NCBI RefSeq assembly: GCF_014297445.1 | Contig: NZ_JACORU010000003.1 | Location: 416,286-480,285, forward strand | DNA: 64,000 nt | Source of the DNA: Ramlibacter albus | Lineage (GTDB): Bacteria > Pseudomonadota > Gammaproteobacteria > Burkholderiales > Burkholderiaceae_C | Reading direction: 5' to 3' | Shown: positions 9,075-19,677 of the stretch, piece by piece | How positions within the stretch are numbered: the first letter of the stretch is position 1 | How the letters are laid out: each line of letters opens with the position of its first letter | Translations under genes and position numbers: made by a program | Notes under the pieces: model-generated | Databases searched by the model: none | Seen by the model: the letters and a program-made list of their open reading frames with translations, nothing else | What the model was told of the DNA's origin: nothing

Positions 9075-11087
9075 ATGTCGCACCGCACCGCCGTCGTCGT
9101 CCCCACACCCGCCCACAGCTCGATCGGCGGCGTCCTGACCTACCTGAGTGAGGCACCACTCGCGCCGGGAACATTGGTGCGCGTGCCCTTGGGGCGGCGT
9201 GAGCTATTGGGGGTGGTGTGGGAGCCGGACAGCGCGGACGACTTCGAGGCTCGGACAAAATCTGTCAGCGCGGCCCTGGGCGACCTCCCTCCGCTCGACG
9301 CTTCCTGGCGACAACTCGTAACCTTTTCATCACAGTACTACCGGCGCGGGATCGGGGAGGTGGCGCTTGCGGCGTTGCCGCCACAGCTGCGCGACCTGGA
9401 CGCTGCGCAGCTCGCGCGGCGGCTGAAGCGGCAGGGCTCGCGCGACGTCATTCATGCAGAGGAGGCCGCGCACGAACTCACGGCCGAACAGCGCGATGCG
9501 CTGGCCGCGATCGAAGGTGAGGCCGGCCCCTTCCTGTTGTTCGGAAGCACCGGCAGCGGCAAGACCGAGATTTACCTGCAGGCGGTGCAGCGCCTGCTTG
9601 CGCACACACCCGACGCGCAGGCGCTGGTGATGGTGCCGGAGATCAACCTCACGCCGCAATTGCACGCTCGCTTCGTGGAGCGCTTCGGCGAGGCCGCGGT
9701 CGTCGCGATGCACAGCGGCATGACGCCACCACAGCGCCTGAAGGCCTGGCTCGCCGCGCATCTCGGCCACGCACGCATCGTGCTCGGCACGCGCATGGCG
9801 GTGTTCGCGTCGATGCCGAAGCTCGCGCTTCTCGTCGTCGACGAGGAGCACGACCCCAGCTACAAGCAGCAGGAAGGCGCGCGCTATTCCGCGCGCGACC
9901 TCGCGATCTACCGCGGCAAGGCGGCGGGCGCGAAGGTGCTGCTCGGCTCCGCGACGCCTTCGCTCGAGAGCTGGCAGGCCAGCGAGAAAGGGCGTTACCG
10001 GCGGCTGGAGATGCCCTCGCGCATCGGTGCGGGTGCCTTGCCCGGCGTGCGGCTCGTGGACATGAACCTGCAGCCGAAGAAAACGGTGTTCGCGGGCACG
10101 CTCATCGACGCCATCGCGCAGCGCATCGCGCGCGGCGAGCAATCACTGGTCTTTCTCAACCGCCGCGGCTATGCGCCGGTGCTGGCGTGCGGCGCATGCG
10201 ACTGGAAAAGCGAGTGCCCCAACTGCAGCGCCTTCCGCGTGTTCCACAAGATCGACCGCACGCTGCGCTGCCACCACTGCGGCTTCACCGAGCGCGTGCC
10301 ACGTGCGTGCCCGAGTTGCGGCAACGTGGACATCGCGCCGCTCGGCCGCGGCACCGAGAAGCTGGAGGAGCAACTGGAGGCGCTGCTGCCCGGCGCGCGC
10401 GTGCTGCGCATGGACGCGGACACGACGCGGTTGAAGGGCGAGCTGGAACGGCAGCTGGCGGAGGTGCACTCGGGCGATGTCGATGTGCTCGTGGGCACGC
10501 AGATGGTGACGAAGGGCCATGACTTCCGGCGCATCACTCTCGTTGCCGCGGTCAACCCCGATGCCGCGTTGTTCTCGGCCGACTTCCGTGCGCCGGAGCG
10601 CTTGTTCTCCTTGCTGATGCAGGCCGCGGGCCGCGCGGGGCGCGATGCGGCGCAGTCGGCCGGCAGCGAGATGTGGATCCAGACCTGGCACCCGCAGCAT
10701 GCGCTGTTCACCGCGTTGCGGCGGCATGACTTCCCGGCGTTTGCCGCGCAGCAGTTGAAGGAGCGCGAGCTGGCGGGGATGCCGCCGTTTGCGTCGCAGG
10801 CGCTGGTGCGTGCGGAGGCACGGACGCAGGAGGTGGCGCAAGGTTTCTTGCACGCCGCGGCTGAAGCAGCGGCCGATTCGGACGCCGTGGAGCACGTCAG
10901 CGTCTACTCGCCGGTGCCGATGACCTTGCAGCGCGTGGCGAATGTCGAGCGAGCGCAGATGCTCCTGGAGAGCACGTCGCGGGTTGCGTTGCAGCGCTTC
11001 CTTGCGGACTGGCAGCCGCGCCTTCACGAGCTGCGCCCGCGCGGATTGATCCGCTGGGCGATCGACGTCGATCCGCTGGCCGTCTAG
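9075..11087 (+). CDS. priA: primosomal protein N' (replication restart helicase)
   Basis: A 670-residue 3'-5' DNA helicase that reloads the replisome at stalled forks. After the N-terminal DNA-binding domain come Walker A GSTGSGKTEIY (157-167), the DEEH box (256-259), and a zinc-binding insert with paired cysteines from about 373 to 420 (CGACDWKSECPNC, CHHCGF, CPSCG). Helicase motifs V-VI follow (GTQMVTKGHDF, QAAGRAGRD). Length is slightly below the E. coli protein (about 730). It overlaps the convergent rsmI by 4 bp. The two DnaA boxes upstream are notable for a replication gene. Confidence 0.96.
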   Translation: MSHRTAVVVPTPAHSSIGGVLTYLSEAPLAPGTLVRVPLGRRELLGVVWEPDSADDFEARTKSVSAALGDLPPLDASWRQLVTFSSQYYRRGIGEVALAALPPQLRDLDAAQLARRLKRQGSRDVIHAEEAAHELTAEQRDALAAIEGEAGPFLLFGSTGSGKTEIYLQAVQRLLAHTPDAQALVMVPEINLTPQLHARFVERFGEAAVVAMHSGMTPPQRLKAWLAAHLGHARIVLGTRMAVFASMPKLALLVVDEEHDPSYKQQEGARYSARDLAIYRGKAAGAKVLLGSATPSLESWQASEKGRYRRLEMPSRIGAGALPGVRLVDMNLQPKKTVFAGTLIDAIAQRIARGEQSLVFLNRRGYAPVLACGACDWKSECPNCSAFRVFHKIDRTLRCHHCGFTERVPRACPSCGNVDIAPLGRGTEKLEEQLEALLPGARVLRMDADTTRLKGELERQLAEVHSGDVDVLVGTQMVTKGHDFRRITLVAAVNPDAALFSADFRAPERLFSLLMQAAGRAGRDAAQSAGSEMWIQTWHPQHALFTALRRHDFPAFAAQQLKERELAGMPPFASQALVRAEARTQEVAQGFLHAAAEAAADSDAVEHVSVYSPVPMTLQRVANVERAQMLLESTSRVALQRFLADWQPRLHELRPRGLIRWAIDVDPLAV

Positions 11088-11980
11088 GCCTTCTTGATCT
11101 TCAACGCCGTTTCGTAGAGCTCGTTGCGCGGCGCGCCTGTGATCTCCGCGGCAAGCTTCACCGCGGTCTTCACAGGCAACTCCGCCAGCAGCAGCTCCAG
11201 CACGCGCACACCTTGGGCGCCTTCATCGACCACCGCCTGCGGATGCAGGACAAGTGCGAATTCGCCATGGGTCCGCTTGGAGTCCTCCGCGAGCCACGAG
11301 GCGAACGACGCGCACGTCACCACCGCCACCTGCTCGAACTGCTTCGTCAGCTCGCGGCCCACGGTCAGCTTGCGCTCGCCCAACACGGCAAGCGCCTTGG
11401 CCAAGGCCTCGATCCGGTGCGGCGCCTCCAGCAGCACGACCGCCCGCGGTTCCTGCGCCAGCAACTGCACTGCGGCATCGCGTTCGCCGGCCTTCGCCGG
11501 AAGAAAACCCTGGAAGACGAACGAAGGGTCGTCGCTCGCAGTCCCCGCCACGCTCAGCAGCGCCGTGATGCTGCTCGCGCCCGGCAACGGCACGACGACA
11601 TGCCCGGCCTCTCGCACGGCCGCAACGAGCCGCGCGCCCGGATCACTCACCGCCGGTGTGCCCGCATCGCTCGCGTAGACGACACGCTCGCCCGCCGCGA
11701 GCCGCTGCAGCACGGCCCCCGCCGCCGAAGCCTCGTTGTGCTGGTGCACCGCGACCCATGCGGACTTGTCTATGCCATACGCCCGCAGCAACGACTGCGT
11801 GTGGCGCGTGTCCTCGCACGCGATGGCATCCGCGATCTGCAGCACGTGCAGCGCGCGAAGCGTGATGTCGGCGAGGTTGCCGATAGGGGTGGCCACGACG
11901 TACAGCGCGCCCTGCGGATAATGCTGCGCACCGGCCGCGTCGCGTGCCGCGGCGAGGGAGGATGAGAACGATGCAGCCAC
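11084..11980 (-). CDS. rsmI: 16S rRNA (cytidine-1402-2'-O)-methyltransferase
   Basis: A 298-residue SAM-dependent enzyme of the tetrapyrrole-methylase fold that 2'-O-methylates C1402 in the decoding centre of 16S r[23 protein letters not shown] and the following ACEDTRHTQ segment are the RsmI signature; [14 protein letters not shown] follows. The start overlaps the divergent yraN start by 10 bp. The order rsmI-yraN-diaA-dolP parallels E. coli (where lpoA lies between rsmI and yraN; it is absent here). Confidence 0.95.
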   Translation of the reverse strand: MAASFSSSLAAARDAAGAQHYPQGALYVVATPIGNLADITLRALHVLQIADAIACEDTRHTQSLLRAYGIDKSAWVAVHQHNEASAAGAVLQRLAAGERVVYASDAGTPAVSDPGARLVAAVREAGHVVVPLPGASSITALLSVAGTASDDPSFVFQGFLPAKAGERDAAVQLLAQEPRAVVLLEAPHRIEALAKALAVLGERKLTVGRELTKQFEQVAVVTCASFASWLAEDSKRTHGEFALVLHPQAVVDEGAQGVRVLELLLAELPVKTAVKLAAEITGAPRNELYETALKIKKA

Positions 11981-12342
11981 GTCCCGAGGCTACCACCAAG
12001 GCCCGCGGCGACGCCGCGGAAGACCTCGCGCTGGCGCACCTGCAGGCGCAGGGCCTGCAGCTGGTGACCCGCAACTTCCGCACGCCGGGGCGCGGCGGCG
12101 GCGAGATCGACCTGGTGATGCGCGAGGGCTCGACCCTCGTGTTCGTCGAAGTCCGCAAGCGTGCCAGCCGCGCTTATGGCGGCGCGGCCGCGAGCGTGAC
12201 CCCGGTGAAGCAGCGGCGCATCGTCTTCGCTGCGCGCCACTACCTGCTGCGCCTGCGCAACGCGCCGGCGTGCCGTTTCGACGTGGTCAGCTTCGAAGGC
12301 GGCGCGGTCCAGTGGATCCGCGCGGCCTTCGACGCAGGATGA
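11971..12342 (+). CDS. yraN: YraN family (UPF0102) endonuclease-like protein
   Basis: A 123-residue protein of the UPF0102 family with a restriction-endonuclease-like fold. The motif [21 protein letters not shown] (E/D then E-V-K/R spacing) is the hallmark. The ATG at 11971 is chosen because GGAGG lies 9-10 bp before it. An alternative ATG at 11962 sits too close to that site. Role in cells is not settled; neighbours rsmI, diaA and dolP match the E. coli yra locus. Confidence 0.88.
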   Translation: MQPRPEATTKARGDAAEDLALAHLQAQGLQLVTRNFRTPGRGGGEIDLVMREGSTLVFVEVRKRASRAYGGAAASVTPVKQRRIVFAARHYLLRLRNAPACRFDVVSFEGGAVQWIRAAFDAG

Positions 12343-12368
12343 CCGTTACGTCGTCAGAGCGGCGCGGA

Positions 12369-12713
12369 TCAGCCGCGGTCGCGCTTGGCCGGCTTCACTT
12401 CCGCAACGGTTTCCTGTTGCGGGGCGGGCGCGGCACCCAGGGACTGGGTTTCCTGCACTTGCGCCACCGGCGCCGGCTGCTCGACGATCGCGACGGCAGC
12501 AGGCTGCTGGATCTGGGCGGTCGCGATGTTCGCGCCCGGCCACGGCGTGCCGGTCTCGCCCATCGGGGCCAGGTGGGCGTTCTGCTGGCCAGCGCCGACG
12601 GCGTGGTTCGTTACGAACGGGTTGGGCGGGACGCCCTGGGCGACGGCAACGCCGACAACCGCCACGGCGGCGATACCAGCGGCGAACCCAGCGATCTTTT
12701 TCATGGCAGACAT
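12369..12713 (-). CDS. small secreted Pro/Ala/Gln-rich protein
   Basis: A 114-residue protein with a Sec signal (KKIAGFAAGIAAVAVVGVAVAQG) and a low-complexity mature part rich in Ala, Pro, Gln and Val. A GGAG sits 8 bp before the ATG at 12713. No domain recognised. It interrupts the rsmI-yraN/diaA-dolP block and points against its neighbours, so it is probably its own transcription unit. The start is also the edge of a 214-bp spacer to diaA that should hold promoters for both. Confidence 0.6.
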   Translation of the reverse strand: MSAMKKIAGFAAGIAAVAVVGVAVAQGVPPNPFVTNHAVGAGQQNAHLAPMGETGTPWPGANIATAQIQQPAAVAIVEQPAPVAQVQETQSLGAAPAPQQETVAEVKPAKRDRG

Positions 12714-12786
12714 TGAAACTTCTCCTTAGCTTGTCGTAAGACGGTTGAACCTGCGGGCAATGAAGCCAGCCATTGAAGGGTAGTGA

Positions 12787-14132
<1,346 letters not shown>

Positions 14133-15035
14133 TTACTTCAGCCTCTTGATGAGGCTGGACGTGTCCCAACGCGCGCCGCCCATCTCCTTGATGTCGGCAT
14201 AGAACTGGTCGACCAGTGCCGTCACCGGCAACCGTGCGCCGTTGCGCTTGGCTTCTTCCAGCGCGATGCCGAGGTCCTTGCGCATCCACGCCGTGGCAAA
14301 GCCGAAATCGAACTTGCCTTCGATCATCGTCTTGCCGCGGTTGTCCATCTGCCAGCTCTGCGCGGCGCCCTTGCCGATCACTTCCAGCACGAGGTTCATG
14401 TCGAGCCCCGCCTTCTGGCCGAAGGCAATCGCTTCCGACAGGCCTTGCACCAGGCCGGCGATCGCGATCTGGTTGACCATCTTCGTGAGCTGCCCCGCAC
14501 CGGCCGGGCCGAGCAGCGTGAACGCGCGCGAGAAGCACATCGCGACCGGCTTCACCGCGTCGAACGCCGCCTCGTCGCCGCCGCACATCACCGTGAGCAG
14601 GCCATTCTGCGCGCCCGCCTGGCCGCCCGACACCGGGCCGTCGACGAACTGCAGCCCGCGCTTTTTCGCCTCGGCGTACATCTCGCGCGCCACGTTGGCC
14701 GACGCGGTGGTGTGGTCCACGAGGATCGCGCCCGGCTTCATGCCGGCGAACGCACCGTCGGCGCCCAGCATGATCGCGCGCACGTCGTCGTCGTTGCCCA
14801 CGCAGCTGAACACGAAGTCGCAGTCCGCCACCGCTTCGCGCGGCGTGGGCGCGTACGCCCCGGTGAACTCCTTGCACCAGGCCAGCGCCTTCTCGCTGCT
14901 GCGGTTGTAGACCGTCACCTTGTGCCCGGCCAGCGCCAGGTGGCCCGCCATGGGAAAGCCCATGACACCGAGGCCGAGGAAAGCGACCTTGCGCGAGGGG
15001 GTGGGTTCGTACTGTTTGGGGTTCGTCGAGGCCAT
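14133..15035 (-). CDS. NAD(P)-dependent beta-hydroxyacid dehydrogenase
   Basis: A 300-residue oxidoreductase of the 3-hydroxyisobutyrate / tartronate-semialdehyde reductase family. The Rossmann motif FLGLGVMGFPMAGHL is at about 19-33. The substrate loop FVDGPVSGGQAGAQNG and the catalytic lysine segment LTKMVNQ follow. No neighbour points to a pathway, so the substrate is left open. Length is as expected. Confidence 0.85.
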   Translation of the reverse strand: MASTNPKQYEPTPSRKVAFLGLGVMGFPMAGHLALAGHKVTVYNRSSEKALAWCKEFTGAYAPTPREAVADCDFVFSCVGNDDDVRAIMLGADGAFAGMKPGAILVDHTTASANVAREMYAEAKKRGLQFVDGPVSGGQAGAQNGLLTVMCGGDEAAFDAVKPVAMCFSRAFTLLGPAGAGQLTKMVNQIAIAGLVQGLSEAIAFGQKAGLDMNLVLEVIGKGAAQSWQMDNRGKTMIEGKFDFGFATAWMRKDLGIALEEAKRNGARLPVTALVDQFYADIKEMGGARWDTSSLIKRLK

Positions 15036-15061
15036 CGCTACTACTCCTCTGGTGGAATGAC

Positions 15062-15445
15062 CTACAGAGTGTAGTGGGCCACGCCTTCCCCGAAGGACCA
15101 GTTCTCCCGGTGCGTCTCCACGAGGTGGACGATGACGTCCGCGGGGCTCACGTCGGCCGCTTCGGACACGTCCGTGGCGATGCGGGCAAAGAGCTGGCGC
15201 TTCTGCTGCACGGTGCGGCCGGGCGACAGGTTGATCTGGATGAACAGCACCTTGTTCGTGTGGCGCACGCCGAGGTACTCGGGCGTGCTGACCATCACGC
15301 CTTCGCCATGGCGCGCGAGCACCTGGAAGCGGTCGTCGGCGGGTACGGCGATCACGTCCCCCATGGCGCGGTGGACGGCGTCACCGGCGCGCAGCGCGCG
15401 CTCGGGGCTGATGGAAGCAGGCAGGTCGATGCGGACGAACGGCAT
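15062..15445 (-). CDS. tautomerase-family protein
   Basis: A 127-residue protein that starts MPFVRIDL, placing the catalytic Pro directly after the initiator Met as in 4-oxalocrotonate tautomerases. AAGGAG lies 8 bp upstream of the ATG at 15445. Length is double that of 62-residue 4-OT subunits and fits the longer tautomerase/MIF-superfamily single chains. Substrate unknown. It lies 27 bp after the dehydrogenase start on the same strand, so the two may be co-expressed. Confidence 0.8.
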   Translation of the reverse strand: MPFVRIDLPASISPERALRAGDAVHRAMGDVIAVPADDRFQVLARHGEGVMVSTPEYLGVRHTNKVLFIQINLSPGRTVQQKRQLFARIATDVSEAADVSPADVIVHLVETHRENWSFGEGVAHYTL

Positions 15446-15542
15446 GGGTGTGGCTCCTTGGAAGGGAGCCACTTTGCCTTTCCAGGGTTGCGCGCGAAAC
15501 CGCGCGGGGCGCAAGACGGCTTTGCAGCCGCCGCAACGGGCC

Positions 15543-16679
15543 TCAGACGATGGCGAGGTGTTCGGTGCCCGCGGACAGGTCCTGCGACTTCGCGCGCTGC
15601 GAATTGAGCTTGATCTGCAGCCGCAGGTCGTTCACCGAGTCCGCGTTGCGCAGCGCATCCTCGTACGTGATGATGTTGTTCTCGTACGCGTCGAAGAGCG
15701 CCTGGTCGAAGGTCTGCATGCCCAGGTTGCGGCTCTTCTTCATGATCTCCTTGATCTCGGAGACCTCGCCCTTGAAGATCAGGTCGCTGATCAGCGGCGA
15801 ATTCAGCATCACCTCCACCACCGCCTGGCGGCCCTTGCCGTCCTGCTTGGGCACCAGGCGCTGCGACACGAAGGCCTTCAGGTTGAGCGACAGGTCCATC
15901 AGCAGCTGCGGGCGGCGCTCTTCCGGGAAGAAGTTGATCACGCGGTCCAGGGCCTGGTTGGCGCTGTTGGCGTGCAGCGTGGCCATGCACAGGTGGCCGG
16001 TTTCGGCAAAGGCGATGGCGTGCTCCATCGTCTCGCGGTCGCGGATCTCGCCCATCAGGATGACGTCGGGCGCCTGGCGCAGCGTGTTCTTCAGCGCCGC
16101 CTCCCAGTTGTCGGTGTCCAGCCCCACCTCGCGCTGCGTCACCACGCAGTTCTTGTGCGGATGCACGAATTCGACGGGGTCCTCGATCGTGATGATGTGG
16201 CCGTAGCTGTTCTCGTTGCGCCAGTCGATCATGGCCGCCAGCGTGGTCGACTTGCCGGAGCCCGTGGCGCCCACCAGCACGACGAGGCCGCGCTTGCTCA
16301 TCACCACGTCCTTGAGCACCGTCGGCACCCCCAGCTTGTCGATGGTGGGCAGCGTCATCGGGATCACCCGCAGCACCATGCCCACCTTGCCCTGCTGCAC
16401 GAAGGCGTTGACGCGGAAGCGGCCGATGCCCGGCGGCGAGATGGCGAAGTTGCACTCCTTGGTGCGCTCGAACTCGGCCGCCTGCTTGTCGTTCATGATC
16501 GAGCGGGCCAGCGCCAGCGTGTGGCCGCCGTTGAGCGGCTGCGGCGACACCTTGGTGATCTTGCCGTCCACCTTCATCGCGGGCGGGAAGTCGGCCGTGA
16601 TGAACAGGTCGCTGCCGTTGCGGCTGATCATCAGCTTGAGCAGGTCGTTGATGAATTTGCTTGCCTGGTCGCGTTCCAT
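15543..16679 (-). CDS. pilU: type IV pilus retraction ATPase PilU
   Basis: A 378-residue hexameric ATPase of the PilT/PilU group. Walker A is VGATGSGKSTTLAAMI, the Asp box is IITIEDPVEFVH, Walker B is VILMGEIRD, and the His box is ATLHANSANQ. The C-terminal tail beyond the PilT core and position after pilT identify PilU, the PilT-dependent accessory retraction motor. It starts 27 bp after the pilT stop, so they form one operon. Confidence 0.94.
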   Translation of the reverse strand: MERDQASKFINDLLKLMISRNGSDLFITADFPPAMKVDGKITKVSPQPLNGGHTLALARSIMNDKQAAEFERTKECNFAISPPGIGRFRVNAFVQQGKVGMVLRVIPMTLPTIDKLGVPTVLKDVVMSKRGLVVLVGATGSGKSTTLAAMIDWRNENSYGHIITIEDPVEFVHPHKNCVVTQREVGLDTDNWEAALKNTLRQAPDVILMGEIRDRETMEHAIAFAETGHLCMATLHANSANQALDRVINFFPEERRPQLLMDLSLNLKAFVSQRLVPKQDGKGRQAVVEVMLNSPLISDLIFKGEVSEIKEIMKKSRNLGMQTFDQALFDAYENNIITYEDALRNADSVNDLRLQIKLNSQRAKSQDLSAGTEHLAIV

Positions 16680-16706
16680 GGTGGAGCTCCTTTCTTGCTG
16701 CCTGGC

Positions 16707-17750
16707 TCAACCAGGGAAGTTCTCGGGCATCTTGGCCTTGCTGCGCGCTTCGGCCGGGGAGATGACGTTGCGCTTGACCAGGTCGCTGAGGTTCTGGTCG
16801 AGCGTCTGCATGCCGAAGCTGTTGCCGGTCTGGATGGCGGAGTACATCTGCGCCACCTTGGCTTCGCGGATCAGGTTGCGGATGGCGGAGGTGCCCAGCA
16901 TGATCTCGTGCGCCGCCACGCGGCCGGAGCCGTCCTTGGTCTTGCACAGCGTCTGCGAGACCACGGCCTGGAGCGACTCGGAGAGCATCGCGCGGATCAT
17001 TTCCTTCTCTTCGGCCGGGAACACGTCGATGATCCGGTCGATGGTCTTGGCGGCACTCGACGTATGCAGCGTGCCGAACACCAGGTGGCCCGTTTCCGCG
17101 GCCGACATCGCCAGGCGGATCGTCTCCAGGTCGCGCATTTCGCCCACCAGGATGCAGTCCGGGTCCTCGCGCAGCGCGGACCGCAGGGCGGCCTGGAAGG
17201 ACAGCGTCATCGGGCCCACCTCGCGCTGGTTCACCAGGCACTTCTTGGACTCGTGCACGAATTCGATCGGGTCCTCCACCGTCAGGATGTGGCCGTACTC
17301 GGTTTCGTTCAGGTGGTTGATCATCGCGGCCAGCGTGGTGGACTTGCCCGAGCCCGTGGGGCCCGTCACCAGCACCATGCCGCGCGGCTTGAGCGCGAGG
17401 TCGCCGAAGATCTTGGGGGCGTTGAGCTGCTCCAGCGACAGGATCTTCGAGGGAATGGTCCGGAACACGGCGCCGGCGCCGCGGTTCTGGTTGAACGCGT
17501 TGACGCGGAAGCGCGCGAGGCCCTCGATCTCGAACGAGAAGTCGCACTCGAGGAATTCCTCGTACTGCTTGCGCTGCGTGTCGTTCATGATGTCGTAGAC
17601 CATCGCGTGGACCTGCTTGTGGTCCATGGGGTCGACGTTGATGCGGCGCACATCGCCATGCACGCGGATCATGGGCGGCAGGCCGGCCGACAGGTGCAGG
17701 TCGGAGGCCTTGTTCTTGACGCTGAACGCCAGCAGCTGGGTAATATCCAC
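16707..17750 (-). CDS. pilT: type IV pilus retraction ATPase PilT
   Basis: A 347-residue motor that depolymerises type IV pili. Walker A VTGPTGSGKSTTLAAMIN, Asp box ILTVEDPIEFVH, Walker B CILVGEMRDLET and His box GTLHTSSAAKTID are all intact. The frame extends to 17801, but the GTG at 17750 gives the standard N-terminus (M/V-DITQLLAFSVKNKASDLH), the standard length of about 347 and a GGAGAGGG ribosome site. It is divergent from yggS, the classic pilT neighbour in proteobacteria. Confidence 0.95.
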   Translation of the reverse strand: MDITQLLAFSVKNKASDLHLSAGLPPMIRVHGDVRRINVDPMDHKQVHAMVYDIMNDTQRKQYEEFLECDFSFEIEGLARFRVNAFNQNRGAGAVFRTIPSKILSLEQLNAPKIFGDLALKPRGMVLVTGPTGSGKSTTLAAMINHLNETEYGHILTVEDPIEFVHESKKCLVNQREVGPMTLSFQAALRSALREDPDCILVGEMRDLETIRLAMSAAETGHLVFGTLHTSSAAKTIDRIIDVFPAEEKEMIRAMLSESLQAVVSQTLCKTKDGSGRVAAHEIMLGTSAIRNLIREAKVAQMYSAIQTGNSFGMQTLDQNLSDLVKRNVISPAEARSKAKMPENFPG

Positions 17751-17803
17751 GTGTCCCTCTCCAGTGACGGCGCCTGACGGCGGCGCCTTGTCGCTGGTCA
17801 ATT

Positions 17804-18496
17804 ATGACCACGATTCGAAACAACCTCCATAGCGTCAGGGAGCGCATCGCCAGCGCGTGCAAGGCCGCCGGGCGGCCTGTGGAAGAAGTCACGCTGCTTG
17901 CGGTGAGCAAAACCTTCGGCCCCGACGCGGTGCGCGAGGCCGCCGATGCCGGGCAGGCGGCCTTCGGCGAGAACTACATCCAGGAAGCCGTCGAGAAGAT
18001 GGCGCTGCTGGGCGGCCTGCCGCTCGAATGGCACTGCATCGGCCCCATCCAGAGCAACAAGACGCGGCTGGTGGCGGGGCATTTCGACTGGGCGCACACG
18101 GTCGACCGGCTCAAGATCGCCCAGCGGCTGGCGGAACAGCGCCCCGAAGGGCTGCCCCTGCTCAACGTTTGCGTGCAGGTCAACATCGATGGCGGAGCGT
18201 CGAAGTCCGGCGTCGCGCCCGAGGAAGCGTTGGCGCTGGCACGAGAGGTCGCCCACTTGCCGCGCCTGAGGCTGCGCGGCCTGATGACGATCCCCGAGCC
18301 CCAGCCCGACTTCGCCGCGCAGAAAGCCGTGCACCAGAAGGCGCGCCGGCTCTTCGATCAGCTGCGCGACGCGGGGCTTGCCCTCGACACGTTGTCGATG
18401 GGCATGACGGCGGACCTCGAAGCGGCGATCCACGCGGGAAGCACCATGGTGCGCGTGGGCACCGCGATATTCGGCGGGCGGGCGCCTAAAGTCTGA
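17804..18496 (+). CDS. yggS: PLP homeostasis protein, YggS family
   Basis: A 230-residue PLP-binding protein that buffers pyridoxal phosphate and has no firmly known reaction. LLAVSKTFGPDAVREA carries the PLP lysine, FGENYIQEA follows, and the C-terminal SMGMTADLEAAIHAGSTMVR holds the phosphate loop. The ATG lies 53 bp from the divergent pilT start. The last 11 bp overlap the convergent toxin gene, a boundary where base composition drops, so the toxin-antitoxin pair seems inserted right at this end. Confidence 0.93.
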   Translation: MTTIRNNLHSVRERIASACKAAGRPVEEVTLLAVSKTFGPDAVREAADAGQAAFGENYIQEAVEKMALLGGLPLEWHCIGPIQSNKTRLVAGHFDWAHTVDRLKIAQRLAEQRPEGLPLLNVCVQVNIDGGASKSGVAPEEALALAREVAHLPRLRLRGLMTIPEPQPDFAAQKAVHQKARRLFDQLRDAGLALDTLSMGMTADLEAAIHAGSTMVRVGTAIFGGRAPKV

Positions 18497-18896
18497 TCTG
18501 CTCGAACTTGCCGGAAGTTCGCCAGGGAACCCTGTAAGCAGATCGCTGTACAGCCGCTGCCTGCGAAATGATCCTTGGCCACCAATGGACCAGCTGCGCG
18601 GCCTGTGCCCAGTATGACTGTGATGCCCAGCTCTTTTGGAGCACGAAAACGTTCAGCCCTGACGTGCGCATCAATTCGCGCTCCGCGTCGGACTTTCTGA
18701 AGTTGTCTGCCGACAGGACGCTCGAGCTCTCACCGGTTGCCTTCAAAGCTCCAAGCCAGTCATGGTCCTTCGCGTCCTGTTCGAACCGCTCCCGTAACGC
18801 GAATACCTCGACGGACGGATTCGCTTCACGCTTGCTCAACTCGTGAAGCGCTCTTGCGAGATGCGGCGAAAGGTTGTTATCAATGAGAAACTTCAC
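18486..18896 (-). CDS. PIN-like toxin, VapC45 type
   Basis: A 136-residue protein starting MKFLIDNNLSPHLARAL, the PIN-like (Mut7-C/DUF5615-related) opening in which the first Asp is the expected metal ligand. A later segment VLSADNFRKSD supplies further acidic residues. Size and partner match the VapBC45 type of toxin-antitoxin module, where a PIN-like RNase is paired with a DUF433-type antitoxin. Its start overlaps the antitoxin 3' end by 17 bp. Codon use is lower-GC than in the flanking genes, suggesting transfer. RNase activity is inferred from family. Confidence 0.72.
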   Translation of the reverse strand: MKFLIDNNLSPHLARALHELSKREANPSVEVFALRERFEQDAKDHDWLGALKATGESSSVLSADNFRKSDAERELMRTSGLNVFVLQKSWASQSYWAQAAQLVHWWPRIISQAAAVQRSAYRVPWRTSGKFEQIRL

Positions 18897-19596
18897 GTGC
18901 CAGAGAAGTTTCGAAACGGACAGCCGCGTCTACTTCACTGGGGCTCACGTCGAATGTCTTCGCAGCCGCAGACCGGCTTTTCCGTTCTGCAAGGTAGCAT
19001 GCGTACAAGGCGCCCGTCGGTACCTGCGACAGCGTCGTCACCGGCTTTCCGAACTGCACGTCGGGATCGATCACTACTGAGCGACTGCGCTGGAGAGGGA
19101 ACCACCTCGAAGCGTGCCCGTCCCTGTACTCTATTCCTGCGTACAACGAGGGTTTGATGACATCCCTGAAGGCGAATTGACTGCTCCTCAGGTCGAGTAG
19201 TTCATGCTCGCGGATATCAGCGAGAGCCTCCGCATAGATGGTTCTTCCGTCCGTGCAGAAGCGAGTCGATGTCAACGGGTAGTCGGTCTTGAAGATCTCC
19301 CGGGCTTTTTCCAGACATCGCCTCACCACGAGGGGGTGGACGCCATGCTTCACAAATTCGTTGACGATGCGCGCTTCGAGCAGGTCTGCAAACCCGATCG
19401 TCCGCTCCTTCGTCGGCTCGTCAACGTATGCCGGATGCCATAACGGTTCGGAATGGTACGTTTTCTTTCGACCCGCGTAAGTGTGGGCAAAGTCATACCC
19501 GTAAAGCCAACGCTTGAGCTGGGCGCGTCTTACCCCGATGAGGCTGGCAGCCTCTCCAAGGCTGTAAAGACCACGACCAATATCGAACACGTGCAC
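18880..19596 (-). CDS. DUF433-type antitoxin, VapB45-like
   Basis: A 238-residue protein. The N-terminus YSLGEAASLIGVRRAQLKRWLYG reads as a MerR-like helix-turn-helix. The C-terminal third, VVIDPDVQFGKPVTTLSQVPTGAL through FDVSPSEVDAAVRFE, is the DUF433 pattern (fixed-order I-P-x-x-x-F-G-x-P followed by a small helical HTH-like unit). Both parts are found in VapB45-like antitoxins. Initiation is at GTG 19596 or the GTG six bases further in; GGGGG precedes. Likely autorepresses the pair from the promoter at 19597-19630, where TATATT reads as a -10. Confidence 0.7.
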   Translation of the reverse strand: MHVFDIGRGLYSLGEAASLIGVRRAQLKRWLYGYDFAHTYAGRKKTYHSEPLWHPAYVDEPTKERTIGFADLLEARIVNEFVKHGVHPLVVRRCLEKAREIFKTDYPLTSTRFCTDGRTIYAEALADIREHELLDLRSSQFAFRDVIKPSLYAGIEYRDGHASRWFPLQRSRSVVIDPDVQFGKPVTTLSQVPTGALYACYLAERKSRSAAAKTFDVSPSEVDAAVRFETSLAREVSH

Positions 19597-19677
19597 CCCC
19601 GTCGCAATGGCTAAATATACCTAATCACAGGGAGTTCACAGGACACCAACACGTTGCCAACAGGTTTCGCCTAGTGC

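Noticed and set aside
17751..17801. Longer PilT start at 17801
   Set aside because: Adds 17 residues not found in PilT proteins; the GTG at 17750 has a ribosome site and gives the standard length.
15352..17910. 852-residue open frame antiparallel in phase to pilT/pilU
   Set aside because: It spans both pil genes and their spacer, is Arg/Gly/Pro-rich like other GC-driven shadow frames, and shows no domain; pilT and pilU have complete motifs in the other frame.
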